Both the position numbers and the translations under genes were made by a program. DNA of 64,000 nt from Acidihalobacter aeolianus (GTDB lineage: Bacteria > Pseudomonadota > Gammaproteobacteria > DSM-5130 > Acidihalobacteraceae): contig NZ_CP017448.1 in NCBI RefSeq assembly GCF_001753165.1, forward strand, positions 1,258,462 to 1,322,461, read 5' to 3'. How positions within the stretch are numbered: position 1 is the first letter of the stretch; every line of letters starts with the position of its first letter. Below, piece after piece: positions 47,701 through 59,146 of the stretch. The notes beneath the pieces were generated by a model, which did no database searches, was not told the origin of the DNA, and saw only the letters and a program-made list of their open reading frames with translations.

Positions 47701-49323
47701 GTGACCGAAAGGATGCGTATCGGCACTCGCCTGGGACTGGCGTTTTCGGTATTGGTCGTTTTGCTTAGCGGACTGATCGCCTTCCAGCTGTACGAAACCC
47801 GCCATCTGCATGATCGCATGGCGCATATCGTGGCCGACGGTCAGGCCAGGTCGGCCGATCTGAGGCAGATCTATGCCGGTCCGATCAGCAGCGCGCGGGT
47901 ATTCCTCGAAGCGCTCCTGCGGCGCTCGTTTACGCCGGGCGATCATGCGCATCTTGCGGATAATCACCGCAAGACCAATGCGGCGATCCAGAATCTGTTG
48001 GCCATGGATCCCTCGGCGGGCATGTCAGAGCATATCGCGCGGATCAGGGGCTATCTGCAGCAGATACGGCCGCTGCAGCAGAACATCATCGCGCAGATCC
48101 GTGCCGGAAACATTGACGCGGCCCGTGACGAGTACCTGCACAAGGTATTGCCGCTGGTGCGTCCGGAAGGCGAGGCCGTACTGGCCTTGCAACGCTATAC
48201 GGCGGCTCAGTCGAACGCGGAGTACGCGAACAGCGACCGGCGTTACCACCGCACCCTCGTGCTGACGATCGTGCTGGGCTTGGCCTGCGTATTGTTGGCC
48301 GTGGTCGAGGCCACCCTGATCACGCGTGGGATCAGCAAGCCCCTGCGCGCAGCGGTTGTGAACATGTCCGATATTGCACGCGGGGAAGGCGACCTGACCC
48401 GTCGGATGCCGATCCGCGGCGGACACGAACTGGTGCAGCTCGCACAGGCCTTCAACGCCTTCGCGGAGCGCATCCAGCAACTGATCGGCAGGGTCAATGC
48501 AGCCACTGACGAGTTGGTGTCGTCGGCGAGGTCGCTGGCCGGTAGCAGCGAGGGCATGCGCGACAACATGGATCGGCAGCAGTCGGGCACCGAGCAGATC
48601 GCGACGGCCATCAACGAGATGTCGGTCACGGTCAACGAGGTGGCACGCAATGCCGAAGAGGCGGCGAGTGCGGCGCAAAGCGCCGAGGTCGCGACGCGCA
48701 GCGGTCGCGACGCGGTGGACGGCACGTCGCAGTCGATCGCGAGACTGGCCGATGAGATTGAGCAGGCAGCCGTAAAGACGCAGACGGTGGCCGCGGATAC
48801 CGCGAAAATCACCATGGTGCTGTCCGTGATCAACGAGATTTCCGAGCAGACGAATCTACTGGCGTTGAACGCCGCGATCGAGGCTGCTAGGGCCGGCGAT
48901 CAGGGGCGCGGCTTCGCGGTGGTCGCGGACGAGGTCAGAAACCTGGCGCGCAGAACCCAGGAGTCGACCGAGGAGATCCGTGCGGTGATCGAGCGCCTGC
49001 AGCAGGGTGCCGAGGCCACCGTGGCCGGCATGCAGTCGAGCCGCGGGCAGGCGCAGGATACCGTGCGACAGGCGCAGGAGGCGGACGCGGCCCTGGCGCA
49101 GATCAGCCAGGAAGTGACCCGCATCAGCGACATGACGGCGCATATCGCCAGCGCTGCCGTCGAGCAGAGTGCGGTGACCGCGGACATCGACCGCAACGTC
49201 AGCGACATCAGGCTGATGAGCGAGGGTACGGCCACGGGGTCGCGCGAGGCCTTGGCAGCAAGCCAGGCGTTGTCGCGTCTTGCGGAGCAGCTGCAGGGTC
49301 TGGTGGGGCAGTTCAAGGTCTAA
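47701..49323 (+). CDS. Methyl-accepting chemotaxis protein
   Basis: The 540-residue receptor has an N-terminal membrane helix (about 9-28), a periplasmic four-helix sensing region (about 30-180), a second membrane helix, a HAMP region ([20 protein letters not shown]) and the long cytoplasmic signalling hairpin whose tip is [20 protein letters not shown] then [18 protein letters not shown]. The ligand cannot be told. The GTG start is supported by AAGGA 8 bp upstream. Confidence 0.95.
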   Translation: MTERMRIGTRLGLAFSVLVVLLSGLIAFQLYETRHLHDRMAHIVADGQARSADLRQIYAGPISSARVFLEALLRRSFTPGDHAHLADNHRKTNAAIQNLLAMDPSAGMSEHIARIRGYLQQIRPLQQNIIAQIRAGNIDAARDEYLHKVLPLVRPEGEAVLALQRYTAAQSNAEYANSDRRYHRTLVLTIVLGLACVLLAVVEATLITRGISKPLRAAVVNMSDIARGEGDLTRRMPIRGGHELVQLAQAFNAFAERIQQLIGRVNAATDELVSSARSLAGSSEGMRDNMDRQQSGTEQIATAINEMSVTVNEVARNAEEAASAAQSAEVATRSGRDAVDGTSQSIARLADEIEQAAVKTQTVAADTAKITMVLSVINEISEQTNLLALNAAIEAARAGDQGRGFAVVADEVRNLARRTQESTEEIRAVIERLQQGAEATVAGMQSSRGQAQDTVRQAQEADAALAQISQEVTRISDMTAHIASAAVEQSAVTADIDRNVSDIRLMSEGTATGSREALAASQALSRLAEQLQGLVGQFKV

Positions 49324-49439
49324 CCCAACGCGAATGAGATTGGCCTGGGTTCCTCGATTGATCGCAGGTTGTTACCGCAGGCGTTTCGCTCCGACCTAAC
49401 TGTCGTTCAGGGATGCCGGCACGCCTCCCTGAGCCCCGC

Positions 49440-49910
49440 TCAGCCTTTGGCGGATGCCGCGGCGCGGCGGGTTAGCCAGCGGTCGAGCTGGTCGGCGAAG
49501 GCCTTGCGGTCGCTTTGGCTGAGGGCCGAGGGTCCGCCGGTCTGCACGCCGCTGGCGCGCAGCGTTTCCATGAAATCGCGCATGTTGAGCCGGTCGCGGA
49601 TATTGCCCTCGGCGTACAGCTCGCCGCGGGGGCTCAGAGCCTCGGCCCCCTTGTCGATCACTTCGGCCGCCAGCGGGATGTCGCTAGTGATCACCAGATC
49701 GCCAGCTTGCGCACGCCGCACGATCTCGTTGTCCGCCACGTCGAACCCGGAAGCGACCTGCATGAAGCGGATGAGGGGCGAGGCAGGGACGCGCATGGCG
49801 TGATTGGCAATCAAAGTCGTCTGTGTGCCGGTACGCGCGGCGGCCCGGAAGATGACTTCCTTGATGACCGCGGGACAGGCGTCCGCATCGACCCAAATCC
49901 GTGCTGGCAT
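49440..49910 (-). CDS. yaiI: YaiI/YqxD-family protein (DUF188)
   Basis: The 156-residue protein has the family start [20 protein letters not shown], the middle [20 protein letters not shown] and [14 protein letters not shown]; the acidic residues suggest a PIN-like nuclease fold. Function is not established. ATG 49910 follows GGAG at normal spacing; the frame is open two codons further to a TTG. Confidence 0.92.
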   Translation of the reverse strand: MPARIWVDADACPAVIKEVIFRAAARTGTQTTLIANHAMRVPASPLIRFMQVASGFDVADNEIVRRAQAGDLVITSDIPLAAEVIDKGAEALSPRGELYAEGNIRDRLNMRDFMETLRASGVQTGGPSALSQSDRKAFADQLDRWLTRRAAASAKG

Positions 49911-50013
49911 ATCCAACTCCCATACGCGGCCGCCTATCGCTCATCTATTCTGCCGGGAATCGCATTTTCATGTGCGCATCGCCACCAACAAGGCGATACG
50001 CACATTGTCCAGA

Positions 50014-50379
50014 TCAGAATAACCAGCCGGCGACATTGGCGGGTGGCTGTTGCTGATCGAGCGCCTTGAGTCCCTTGACGCAGCGCACGATCAGCCAGAT
50101 GGCCCAAAAGAGAAGGATGAAGTATCCGATGATGATCACACTCAGCAGCCCACCTAGGAATAGGTAAAGTCCTCCGATCCAGAAGGTGCGAATCTGGAAA
50201 CGATAATGTGCAGCAAGCCATTCTGGGGCATCGCTGCGATTGATATAGGCCATGACCACGCCTATCAGGCCAGTGATACCTATTAGCAGGGCGACGAGGT
50301 AGAGGATATAAATGACCTTCGCGGTGCCGGCGATATTGGTTGCCAGAGACTGTTCGGCGACGGCGTTTTCTTCGGACAT
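50014..50379 (-). CDS. Small DUF4870-like membrane protein
   Basis: The 121-residue protein has a short soluble start, then membrane segments (VIYILYLVALLIGITGLIGV; GGLYLFLGGLLSVIIIGYFI, continuing to LLFWAIWLIV), separated by NRSDAPEWLAAHYRFQIRTF, a sequence typical of DUF4870-like proteins. Function is unknown. ATG 50379 begins MSEENAVAEQ; the longer frame upstream has no support. Confidence 0.75.
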   Translation of the reverse strand: MSEENAVAEQSLATNIAGTAKVIYILYLVALLIGITGLIGVVMAYINRSDAPEWLAAHYRFQIRTFWIGGLYLFLGGLLSVIIIGYFILLFWAIWLIVRCVKGLKALDQQQPPANVAGWLF

Positions 50380-50511
50380 GGGATTGCTCCTGTTATCGTT
50401 TTTCGAATTGCGTTCGTTTTGCAAGGAGTTCCATTGTTCGCACCCGACTGGGGTCGATGTGCTGTATCCAATCTTAGTTGTTGTGGGTAACATTTTCGTT
50501 GCGGAAAGCAA

Positions 50512-51216
50512 TCAGCAGCCCAGTTCTTCCTTGATCGCCAAATCCGCCGCCGCCTCGGCATGTAGTTCTGCGGTGTCGAAGACCGGCACTGTGGCGTCGT
50601 CGGGCGAGATCAGCATGGCGATCTCGGTACAGCCAAGGATGATGCCTTCGGCGCCGCGCTCGACCAGCCGGCCAATTGCCTCTCGGTAGCGCAGGCGCGA
50701 TGTGTTCTCGACCACGCCGAGGCAGAGTTCCCCGTAGATCACCGCGTGGATCATCTCGCGATCCGCTGTTTCCGGCACCAGGGTTTCGATGCCGTGCGCC
50801 TCGATGCGCGCGCGGTAGAAGTCCTCCTCCATGGTGAATCGCGTGCCGAGCAACCCGACGCGCCGGATGCCCTGTTTGCGGATAGCGGTCGCGGTCGCAT
50901 CGGCGATATGCAGCAGCGGGATGCCGATGGCGGCTTCGATCTCGGGGGCGACCTTGTGCATGGTGTTCGTGCACAGCACCACACAGTCGGCGCCGGCCTG
51001 CTCCAGCGTGCGGGCGACTTCGCTCAGTAGATCGGCCGCGTCTTCCCAACGACCGGTCTGCTGTAGGGTCTCGATGTCCTGGAAGTCGACGCTGTAGAGC
51101 AGCAGCCGGGCCGAATGCAGGCCGCCGAGGCGCTGTTTCACCCGGGTATTGATGTGCCGGTAATAGGGCACGGTGGACTCCCAGCTCATGCCGCCGATGA
51201 GGCCGATGGTTTTCAT
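50512..51216 (-). CDS. Aspartate/glutamate racemase-family protein
   Basis: The product of about 234 residues has the two catalytic Cys of the family: VVLCTNTMHKVA and GIILGCTEIAML. The start MKTIGLIGGMSWESTVPYYR is typical of the aspartate racemase branch. ATG 51216 follows GGAG. It would interconvert L- and D-amino acids, aspartate being the likeliest. The GNAT gene lies 31 bp upstream on the same strand. Confidence 0.9.
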   Translation of the reverse strand: MKTIGLIGGMSWESTVPYYRHINTRVKQRLGGLHSARLLLYSVDFQDIETLQQTGRWEDAADLLSEVARTLEQAGADCVVLCTNTMHKVAPEIEAAIGIPLLHIADATATAIRKQGIRRVGLLGTRFTMEEDFYRARIEAHGIETLVPETADREMIHAVIYGELCLGVVENTSRLRYREAIGRLVERGAEGIILGCTEIAMLISPDDATVPVFDTAELHAEAAADLAIKEELGC

Positions 51217-51247
51217 TGGATGCTCCGTAGTCATGCGTCCGGTCGAT

Positions 51248-51670
51248 CTAGGTGTCGGCGATGAGGCGTCGTCCCAGCGAAATCACTGCGTCGGTCGCGT
51301 AGTCCAGGCTCCGGTAAAACTCGACCGCCTCGGCGTTGTCGCTGCGTACCTGCAGGTTGAGCTTGGGGTAGCCGATGGCAGTGAGTCGATGCTCGATGCT
51401 CTCGACCAGGACGCGACCGTAACCCTGTCTGCGATGGTCTGGGTGGACCGCAAGGTAATTGAGCCAGCCTCGGTGGCCGTCATAGCCGGCCATGGCGGTT
51501 GCGATCAAGGCGCCGTCACGCTCGCCCACGAGGAACAGTTCGGGGTGTTCTGCTTGCTTGCGCGCGATGTCGCGGCGCGGATCGTTCCAGGGTCGGGTGA
51601 GTCCGCAGGTGTCCCAGAGTGCGACCACGGCGTCTTCGTCGGAGGCCAAGTAGGGGCGAACCGTTATCAT
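51248..51670 (-). CDS. ypeA: YpeA-type GNAT acetyltransferase
   Basis: The 140-residue protein has a GNAT acetyl-CoA-binding motif (LAVHPDHRRQGYGRVLVESI) and the family-specific start ITVRPYLASDEDAVVALWDT and PWNDPRRDIARKQ, as in E. coli YpeA. The substrate is unknown. Confidence 0.88.
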   Translation of the reverse strand: MITVRPYLASDEDAVVALWDTCGLTRPWNDPRRDIARKQAEHPELFLVGERDGALIATAMAGYDGHRGWLNYLAVHPDHRRQGYGRVLVESIEHRLTAIGYPKLNLQVRSDNAEAVEFYRSLDYATDAVISLGRRLIADT

Positions 51671-51739
51671 GCGCGAGACTCCTTGGGCTGCAGACGATGA
51701 TTTTTTCGTGACGACATATTACTATGCAATGTTCCAGTC

Positions 51740-51803
51740 GAGACGCGTAGCAGGCGCGTCTCGTGAATAAGAATCTGCCGACGGCGCCCGAGGTGGCGCC
51801 GTC
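51740..51803 (+). promoter_or_regulatory. Two tandem hairpins in the ilvI leader
   Basis: Perfect stems: 8 bp (51740-51747 with 51755-51762, loop 7) and 9 bp (51780-51788 with 51795-51803, loop 6). The second ends 24 bp before the ilvI start. Neither is followed by a T run, so simple attenuation is not proven. A short frame from ATG 51724 encodes only MQCSSRDA and has no Ile, Val or Leu, so it is not a typical leader peptide. Confidence 0.5.
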
Positions 51804-51827
51804 GCGCATTGCGAGGCGGAGAAGACC

Positions 51828-53525
51828 GTGACGGAACTGACCGGAGCCGAGATCTTTGTACGTTGCCTGAAGGCGGAAGACGTTGACCTGATTTTCGGCT
51901 ATCCCGGCGGCGCGGTACTGCATATCTACGATGCGCTGTACAAGCAGAAGGACATCAGCCACATCCTCACTCGCCACGAGCAGGGTGCGGTGCATGCGGC
52001 CGAGGGCTACGCCAAGTCGACGGGCCGTGTGGGCGTGGCGCTGGTGACCTCCGGGCCGGGCGCGACCAATGCGGTCACCGGCATCGCCGATGCCTACATG
52101 GACTCCGTGCCCCTGGTCGTGTTCACCGGGCAGGTGCCGACCTATCTGATCGGCAACGATGCGTTCCAGGAGTCCGACTCGGTGGGCATCACGCGCCCCA
52201 TCGTCAAGCACAACTTCCTGGTCAAGGACGTCGCCGATCTTGCCGAAACGGTCAAGAAGGCCTTCTATATCGCCGCCAGCGGGCGACCCGGCCCGGTGGT
52301 GGTCGACCTGCCCAAGGACGTGACCGCGGCCAAGGCGGCGTTCAAGTATCCGAAAAGTATCCGCATGCGTTCCTACAACCCCACGATCAAGGGGCACCCC
52401 GGGCAGATCAAGCGCGCGGCCGAGCTGATCCTGCAGGCCGAGCGCCCGATCATCTACGCCGGCGGCGGCGTGATCCTGGGCGGCGCCGCGAAGGAACTCA
52501 CCGAGTTCACGCGCATGCTCGGCTATCCGATCACCAATACGCTGATGGGTCTCGGCGGCTATCCCGCGACGGACCGGCAGTCGCTCGGTATGCTCGGCAT
52601 GCACGGGACCTACGAGGCGAACATGGCGATGCATCAGGCCGACGTGGTGATCGCCATCGGCGCGCGCTTCGACGACCGGGTGACCGGCAACGTGGACAAG
52701 TTCTGCCCGCACGCGAAGATCGTGCACGTCGACGTCGACCCCGCCTCCATTTCCAAGACCGTGCGTGTGGACATCCCGATCGTGGGTCAGGTCAAGGACG
52801 TGCTCGAAGACCTTATCGGGATCATCCGCGAAAGCGGCAAGAAGCCCAAGGCCGCTCCGCTCAAGGCCTGGTGGAAGCAGATTGAGGAATGGCGCGGCCT
52901 GGACTGCCTCAAGTATGACCGTGGCAGTGAACTCATCAAGCCACAGTTCGTGCTGGAGAAGCTCTACGAGATCACGGGCGGCGACGCCTATGTGACCTCC
53001 GACGTGGGCCAGCATCAGATGTGGGCCGCACAGTTCTACAAGTTCGACAAGCCGAACCGTTGGATCAATTCGGGCGGTCTCGGCACCATGGGCGTCGGTC
53101 TGCCGTTCGCCATCGGCACCCAGATGGCGCACCCCGACGAACAGGTGGTCTGCGTGACCGGCGAGGCCAGCATACAGATGTGCATTCAGGAGCTGTCCAC
53201 CTGCCTGCAATACCATCTGCCGATCAAGGTGGTGACGCTCAACAACCGTTACATGGGCATGGTGCGGCAGTGGCAGGAGTTCTTCTACCAGGGACGCTAT
53301 GCAATGTCCTACATGGACGCGCTGCCTGATTTCGTGAAGCTGGCCGAGGCCTACGGCCATGTCGGCATGCGTATCGAACGTCCCGGCGACGTGGAGGGCG
53401 CGCTGCGCGAGGCGATGGCGATCAAGGACCGTCTGGTCTTCATGGACTTCGTGACCGACGACACGGAGAACGTGTACCCGATGATCCCGGCCGGCGCCGG
53501 CCAAAACGAAATGATTCTGGTCTGA
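51828..53525 (+). CDS. ilvI: Acetolactate synthase large subunit
   Basis: Catalyses the first common step of valine, leucine and isoleucine synthesis, with ThDP. The 565-residue protein has the Glu-containing N-terminus ([40 protein letters not shown]) and the ThDP-binding region [12 protein letters not shown] through [13 protein letters not shown]. The usual GDG of the ThDP motif reads GEA. GTG 51828 is the start. ilvH follows 12 bp later. Confidence 0.95.
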   Translation: MTELTGAEIFVRCLKAEDVDLIFGYPGGAVLHIYDALYKQKDISHILTRHEQGAVHAAEGYAKSTGRVGVALVTSGPGATNAVTGIADAYMDSVPLVVFTGQVPTYLIGNDAFQESDSVGITRPIVKHNFLVKDVADLAETVKKAFYIAASGRPGPVVVDLPKDVTAAKAAFKYPKSIRMRSYNPTIKGHPGQIKRAAELILQAERPIIYAGGGVILGGAAKELTEFTRMLGYPITNTLMGLGGYPATDRQSLGMLGMHGTYEANMAMHQADVVIAIGARFDDRVTGNVDKFCPHAKIVHVDVDPASISKTVRVDIPIVGQVKDVLEDLIGIIRESGKKPKAAPLKAWWKQIEEWRGLDCLKYDRGSELIKPQFVLEKLYEITGGDAYVTSDVGQHQMWAAQFYKFDKPNRWINSGGLGTMGVGLPFAIGTQMAHPDEQVVCVTGEASIQMCIQELSTCLQYHLPIKVVTLNNRYMGMVRQWQEFFYQGRYAMSYMDALPDFVKLAEAYGHVGMRIERPGDVEGALREAMAIKDRLVFMDFVTDDTENVYPMIPAGAGQNEMILV

Positions 53526-53536
53526 CGGGAGTACGC

Positions 53537-54028
53537 ATGCGTCACATCATATCCATCCTCATGGAGAACGAGTCGGGTGCGCTGTCGCGTGTCGCCGGGC
53601 TGTTTTCCGCGCGCGGCTACAACATCGAGTCGCTGACCGTCGCGCCGACCAACGACCCGACCCTGTCGCGCATGACCCTGGTGACCACCGGCAACGAGCA
53701 GATCGTCGAGCAGATCGTCAAGCAGCTCAACAAGCTCATCGACGTGGTCAAGCTGATGGAGCTGAATGAGTATCGCTACATCGAACGCGAGATGATGCTC
53801 ATCAAGGTGCATGCGGCGGAGGCCGGGCGCGAGGAGATCAAGCGGCTGTCCGACATCTTCCGCGGGCGCATCATCGACGTCACCAGCGAGGTCTACACGA
53901 TCGAGCTGACCGGCACCGGTGAGAAGCTTGATGCCTTTATGGAAGCGGTCGGCGAGCGCCACATCCTGGAAGTGGTGCGTTCCGGCGCCATGGGCATCGC
54001 CCGCGGCGACCGCGTGCTGCGTGCGTGA
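53537..54028 (+). CDS. ilvH: Acetolactate synthase small subunit
   Basis: The 163-residue regulatory subunit has the ACT domain that binds valine (HIISILMENESGALSRVAGL; FSARGYNIESLTVAP) and a second conserved domain (IIDVTSEVYTIELTGTGEKL). It activates IlvI and confers valine feedback. It lies in one operon with ilvI and ilvC. Confidence 0.95.
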   Translation: MRHIISILMENESGALSRVAGLFSARGYNIESLTVAPTNDPTLSRMTLVTTGNEQIVEQIVKQLNKLIDVVKLMELNEYRYIEREMMLIKVHAAEAGREEIKRLSDIFRGRIIDVTSEVYTIELTGTGEKLDAFMEAVGERHILEVVRSGAMGIARGDRVLRA

Positions 54029-54056
54029 TCCACCCTTACGAATCGAAAACGACTGA

Positions 54057-55088
<1,032 letters not shown>

Positions 55089-55165
55089 TCTACCGCGGGG
55101 GCACCCGTGCGGCTGTCCCCGCCTTTCCTGCCGCATAGCGACGCCCAATCCCCGGAACACTAGCG

Positions 55166-55768
55166 ATGCTGCCGATCGTCCGCGAGGGGCGCATACCCGT
55201 CTTCGGGGCCTTGGCCGTCGCCCTGGCCCTGACGGCCAGCGAAGGTGTCTGGGTTGCGGCACCGGTCTGGCTGTTGACCGTGCTGCTGTTCTTCCTGCTG
55301 CGCGAACTGCCGCGGCCTGCACCGGCCTCGCCACTGGCCGTGCTCAGCCCGGTGGACGGGCGTATCGTGTCGGTCGACGATTGCCGCGATCCCTACTGCG
55401 AACGTCCCGCGCGCTGCGTTCGTATCGTGCAGGACGCAGCTGGGCCCTACGGACTCTATGCACCGATCGAGGGCAAGCTGCTCAAGGTCTGGCGCGGTGC
55501 GCTCGCGGGCGAATCGCACCAGGCTGCGCTGTGGGTGCAGACCGACGAACTGGATGATATCGTCGTTGCGGTACGACGCCCGCGGCTGCCGGGTTATCTG
55601 CGTTGCCGGGTACATGCCGGCGAACGGGTTGGGCATGGCAGCCGTTGCGGTTTTGCGGGCTTTGGGCGTTTTCTGGATGTGTATCTGCCTGTGCGTTCGC
55701 GTATTGAAGCCGCTCCGGGCGAGCGTATGCGTGCGGGGCAGGTGATCGGCCGTCTGTTACGGGACTGA
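55166..55768 (+). CDS. psd: Phosphatidylserine decarboxylase-like protein lacking the cleavage serine
   Basis: The 200-residue protein has an N-terminal membrane stretch (about 12-46), SPVDGRI with the conserved Asp (about 64), and the C-terminal FAGFGRFLDVYLP where the family reads FGS-VDVYLP. The Ser that would form the pyruvoyl group is Arg (about 168). The His of the usual VHVNRAP-like motif is also not seen (GLYAPIEG). It is followed at once by pssA, so the gene pair is retained, but the protein is probably not a working decarboxylase. Confidence 0.75.
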   Translation: MLPIVREGRIPVFGALAVALALTASEGVWVAAPVWLLTVLLFFLLRELPRPAPASPLAVLSPVDGRIVSVDDCRDPYCERPARCVRIVQDAAGPYGLYAPIEGKLLKVWRGALAGESHQAALWVQTDELDDIVVAVRRPRLPGYLRCRVHAGERVGHGSRCGFAGFGRFLDVYLPVRSRIEAAPGERMRAGQVIGRLLRD

Positions 55769-55800
55769 ACGGCATGCGTGGCATGGGACGAGGGAAGGGG

Positions 55801-56586
55801 ATGGAAGAGGAACACCAGGAGCAGCGCAAGGCAGCGAGACATCCGCGGGGTATCTATCTGCTGCCCAATCTGTTGACCACAGGGGCGCTGTTCGGCGGGT
55901 TCTACGCAATTGTCGCGGCCATGAACGGGCGCTACACCGCAGCCGCGATCGCGGTGTTCATCGCCATGGTGCTCGACGGCCTCGACGGGCGCGTGGCGCG
56001 CATGACCAATACGCAGAGCGCCTTCGGCGCCGAATACGACAGTCTTTCGGACATGGTGTCCTTCGGTCTCGCGCCGGCGCTGGTGATGTATCAATGGGCC
56101 CTGGTCCATTTGCACGATCTCGGCTGGTTCTGGGCCAAGGCCGGCTGGCTGGCCGCCTTCATCTATGCCGCGGCAGCCGCCTTGCGTCTGGCGCGTTTCA
56201 ATACCCAGGTCGGCATCCAGGACAAGCGCTTCTTCCAGGGCTTGCCCAGTCCGTCGGCGGCGGCCGTGATGATGGGCACGGTGTGGATGTGGGAGCAGTT
56301 TTCGATCGGCGGTCGGACCATGATGGTCCCGGCACTGGTGATTACGCTGCTTTCGGGCGGGCTGATGGTGTCTGGCTTTTCCTACTACAGCTTCAAGGAC
56401 ATCGACCTGCGCAAGCGGGTACCCTTCGTCAGCGTGATCGTCGTGCTCAGCCTGTTCGTGCTGATCGCCCTGTGGCCGTCGATCGTGCTCTACGCATTGT
56501 TCGTGCTCTATACCCTGTCGGGCCCGCTGCACTTCGCCTGGCGTCGCTGGCGCAAGTTTCGCCAGCGGCGCGTGCAGCCGGGCTGA
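55801..56586 (+). CDS. pssA: CDP-diacylglycerol-serine O-phosphatidyltransferase
   Basis: Makes phosphatidylserine from CDP-diacylglycerol. The product of about 261 residues has several membrane helices and the CDP-alcohol phosphatidyltransferase motif (DGLDGRVAR through DSLSD, about residues 59-83). ATG 55801 is preferred over 55774 because GAGGGAAGGGG precedes it. It follows the psd-like gene by about 30 bp and is followed by leuA after about 217 bp. Confidence 0.92.
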   Translation: MEEEHQEQRKAARHPRGIYLLPNLLTTGALFGGFYAIVAAMNGRYTAAAIAVFIAMVLDGLDGRVARMTNTQSAFGAEYDSLSDMVSFGLAPALVMYQWALVHLHDLGWFWAKAGWLAAFIYAAAAALRLARFNTQVGIQDKRFFQGLPSPSAAAVMMGTVWMWEQFSIGGRTMMVPALVITLLSGGLMVSGFSYYSFKDIDLRKRVPFVSVIVVLSLFVLIALWPSIVLYALFVLYTLSGPLHFAWRRWRKFRQRRVQPG

Positions 56587-56803
56587 TCGCCTTTCGGGTT
56601 CGCTTGGCAGCCCTCGGGGGCTTGGCTATCATGGCCCGCACGCGCCTGAGACGCATGGCGATCGCGCGCCGCGCGGGCGTGCAAACAGTGCCGTTCGGCG
56701 AGCGGAGGTCCATCGGCCCGCGTTCGCGGGCGGCGCGAAACGGTTTTCCGACCGATACTCTTAATGAACATCCGGCGTCAGCCGCCGGGCAGCGGGAGCA
56801 GTT

Positions 56804-58348
56804 ATGTCCGACGATCGTCTGATCATTTTCGATACCACCCTGCGCGACGGCGAGCAGAGTCCGGGTGCGTCGATGACGCGCGACGAGAAGGTGCGTATCG
56901 CCAAGGTGCTCGAGCGCATGCGGGTCGACGTGATCGAGGCGGGCTTCCCGATCGCCAGCCCCGACGATTTCGAGGGCGTGAGCGCGGTGGCACGCGCCGT
57001 CACCGACAGCGTGGTCTGCGGGCTGGCCCGGGCGCTGGAGCGCGACATCGACCGCGCCGGCGAGGCGATCAAACCGGCCAAGGCGGGCCGCATCCATACC
57101 TTCATCGCGACCTCGCCCATCCACATGGCGCACAAGCTGCGCATGGAGCCCGACCAGGTCGTCGAGCAGGCCGTCAAGGCGGTGCACCACGCGCGTCGCT
57201 ACACCGACGACGTCGAATTTTCCGCCGAGGATGCCGGCCGTTCCGAGGTCGATTTTCTCTGTCGGATCATCGAGGCGGCGATCGAGGCGGGTGCGCGCAC
57301 GATCAACATCCCGGATACGGTCGGCTACAACCTGCCGGGACAGTTCGGCACGTTGATCGAGGCCCTGCTGAATCGGATTCCGAATGCCGACAAGGCCGTG
57401 TTTTCAGTGCACTGCCACAACGATCTGGGTCTCGCCGTGGCTAACTCGCTGTCGGCGGTGCAGGCCGGCGCGCGTCAGGTGGAGTGCACCATCAACGGGC
57501 TCGGCGAGCGTGCCGGCAACGCCGCATTGGAAGAGATCGTGATGACGGTGCGCACACGGCGTGACATGTTCGCCTGCGATACCGGCATCGACACCACCCA
57601 GATCGTGCCGGCCTCGCGACTGGTGTCCACCATCACCGGTTTCCCGGTGCAGCCGAACAAGGCCATCGTCGGCGCCAACGCCTTCGCGCACGAATCCGGC
57701 ATCCACCAGGACGGCGTGCTCAAATCGCGCGAGACCTACGAGATCATGCGCGCCGAGGACGTGGGCTGGACCGCAAACCGCATCGTGCTCGGCAAGCACT
57801 CCGGACGCAACGCGCTGCGTACCCGGCTCAAGGAACTGGGCATCGAGTTCGCCTCCGAGGAGGAACTCAACGATGCCTTCACCCGCTTCAAGGTGCTGGC
57901 GGACAAGAAACACGAGATCTTCGATGAGGACCTGCAGGCGCTGGTGTCCGAGACGGTGGCTTCCGAAACCGGGCAGCATGTGCTGGTGTCGATGCGCGTC
58001 TGCTCCGAAACCGGCGAGGTACCGCTCGCCAAGGTCACCCTGAGCGTATACGGCGAGGAACGCTCGGCCGAGTCTGCGGGCAGCGGTCCGGTGGACGCCA
58101 CCTTCCGTGCCATCGAGGCGATCGTCGACAGCAAGGCGCAGCTGCAGCTCTATTCGGTGAATAACATCACCAGCGGTACCGATGCGCAGGGCGAGGTGAC
58201 GGTGCGCATGGAACGGAGCGGGCGAATCGTCAACGGCCAGGGCGCGGATACCGACATCGTGATTGCCTCGGCCAAGGCCTATCTGAGCGCCCTGGACAAG
58301 CTGGCCTCGGTGGTGCAGCGCGCGCACCCGCAACTGGGCGACGTCTGA
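56804..58348 (+). CDS. leuA: 2-Isopropylmalate synthase
   Basis: First committed step of leucine synthesis, from acetyl-CoA and 2-oxoisovalerate. The 514-residue protein has [16 protein letters not shown] at the start, the metal-binding HxH in [14 protein letters not shown], a linker, and a C-terminal LeuA dimerisation/allosteric domain ([20 protein letters not shown]). Length is normal. It shares the branched-chain locus with ilvIHC, although psd/pssA sit between. Confidence 0.96.
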   Translation: MSDDRLIIFDTTLRDGEQSPGASMTRDEKVRIAKVLERMRVDVIEAGFPIASPDDFEGVSAVARAVTDSVVCGLARALERDIDRAGEAIKPAKAGRIHTFIATSPIHMAHKLRMEPDQVVEQAVKAVHHARRYTDDVEFSAEDAGRSEVDFLCRIIEAAIEAGARTINIPDTVGYNLPGQFGTLIEALLNRIPNADKAVFSVHCHNDLGLAVANSLSAVQAGARQVECTINGLGERAGNAALEEIVMTVRTRRDMFACDTGIDTTQIVPASRLVSTITGFPVQPNKAIVGANAFAHESGIHQDGVLKSRETYEIMRAEDVGWTANRIVLGKHSGRNALRTRLKELGIEFASEEELNDAFTRFKVLADKKHEIFDEDLQALVSETVASETGQHVLVSMRVCSETGEVPLAKVTLSVYGEERSAESAGSGPVDATFRAIEAIVDSKAQLQLYSVNNITSGTDAQGEVTVRMERSGRIVNGQGADTDIVIASAKAYLSALDKLASVVQRAHPQLGDV

Positions 58349-58426
58349 GCGGCGCCTGATGCCCGTGGCGCAGACGCTACAATGCAAGGCTATGAAGCGC
58401 GGTCCATGCAACGGGGTGTCGGGCGG

Positions 58427-59146
58427 GTGAGCACGAAGACGGAATACCTGTCTGCGATGGGCATACAGCCCTGGGCGTTGCGCGCCGAGTATCGCGGCGC
58501 CCAGAGCGTGTCTTCGTCAAGTTCACAGCCTTCGCAGACGAACTCGGTCGCGCCGCCGTCTCGGCCGGTATCCCCCGAAGTATCCGGCGCTCCCGGCTGG
58601 GCCGAGCTGGAATCGGCAGTGGCCGGGTGCACGCGCTGCGCGCTCGCCGAAGGACGCACGCAGACCGTTTTCGGCGTGGGCAACCGCAAGGCCGCATGGA
58701 TGATCGTCGGCGAGGGCCCCGGTGCCGAGGAGGATCGACGCGGAGAACCCTTCGTCGGGCGTGCGGGTCAGTTGCTCGACAACATGCTCGCGGCGCTCGG
58801 CTTGAACCGGGAGACCGTATACATCGCCAACGTGGTCAAATGTCGTCCGCCGGGCAACCGCGATCCCAAGCCGGAGGAGGTGGCCGCCTGCGCCGGCTAT
58901 CTGGAACGCCAGATCGAACTGGTGGCGCCGCGCCTGATTCTCGCGCTGGGCCGTTTCGCGGCGCAGACCCTGCTGCAGACCGATGTGCCCGTGGGACAGC
59001 TGCGCGGGCGCGCGCATCGCTACGCGGGGCGTATCCCGCTTGTGATTACCTACCATCCGGCCTATCTGCTGCGCAGTCCCGAGCAGAAGGCGCGCGCCTG
59101 GGACGATCTCAGGCTGGCGCGCACGCAGACTCTGGAAGTCGCATGA
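58427..59146 (+). CDS. Family 4 uracil-DNA glycosylase
   Basis: Removes uracil from DNA. The product has an N-terminal Ser/Pro-rich tail, then [36 protein letters not shown] (catalytic GEGPG motif) and [20 protein letters not shown]; the four spaced Cys are ligands of the family 4Fe-4S cluster. YHPAYLL near the end is the second catalytic motif. The start is uncertain: GTG 58427 fits the family ([12 protein letters not shown]), but the frame is open to ATG 58382. Confidence 0.88.
   Translation: MSTKTEYLSAMGIQPWALRAEYRGAQSVSSSSSQPSQTNSVAPPSRPVSPEVSGAPGWAELESAVAGCTRCALAEGRTQTVFGVGNRKAAWMIVGEGPGAEEDRRGEPFVGRAGQLLDNMLAALGLNRETVYIANVVKCRPPGNRDPKPEEVAACAGYLERQIELVAPRLILALGRFAAQTLLQTDVPVGQLRGRAHRYAGRIPLVITYHPAYLLRSPEQKARAWDDLRLARTQTLEVA

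Noticed and set aside
51724-51750. Leader peptide for ilvI attenuation
   Set aside because: The eight-codon frame contains no Ile, Val or Leu and no terminator follows.
51516-53504. A 662-codon frame antisense to ilvI
   Set aside because: His/Asp/Val-rich shadow of a well-conserved gene, with no domain.
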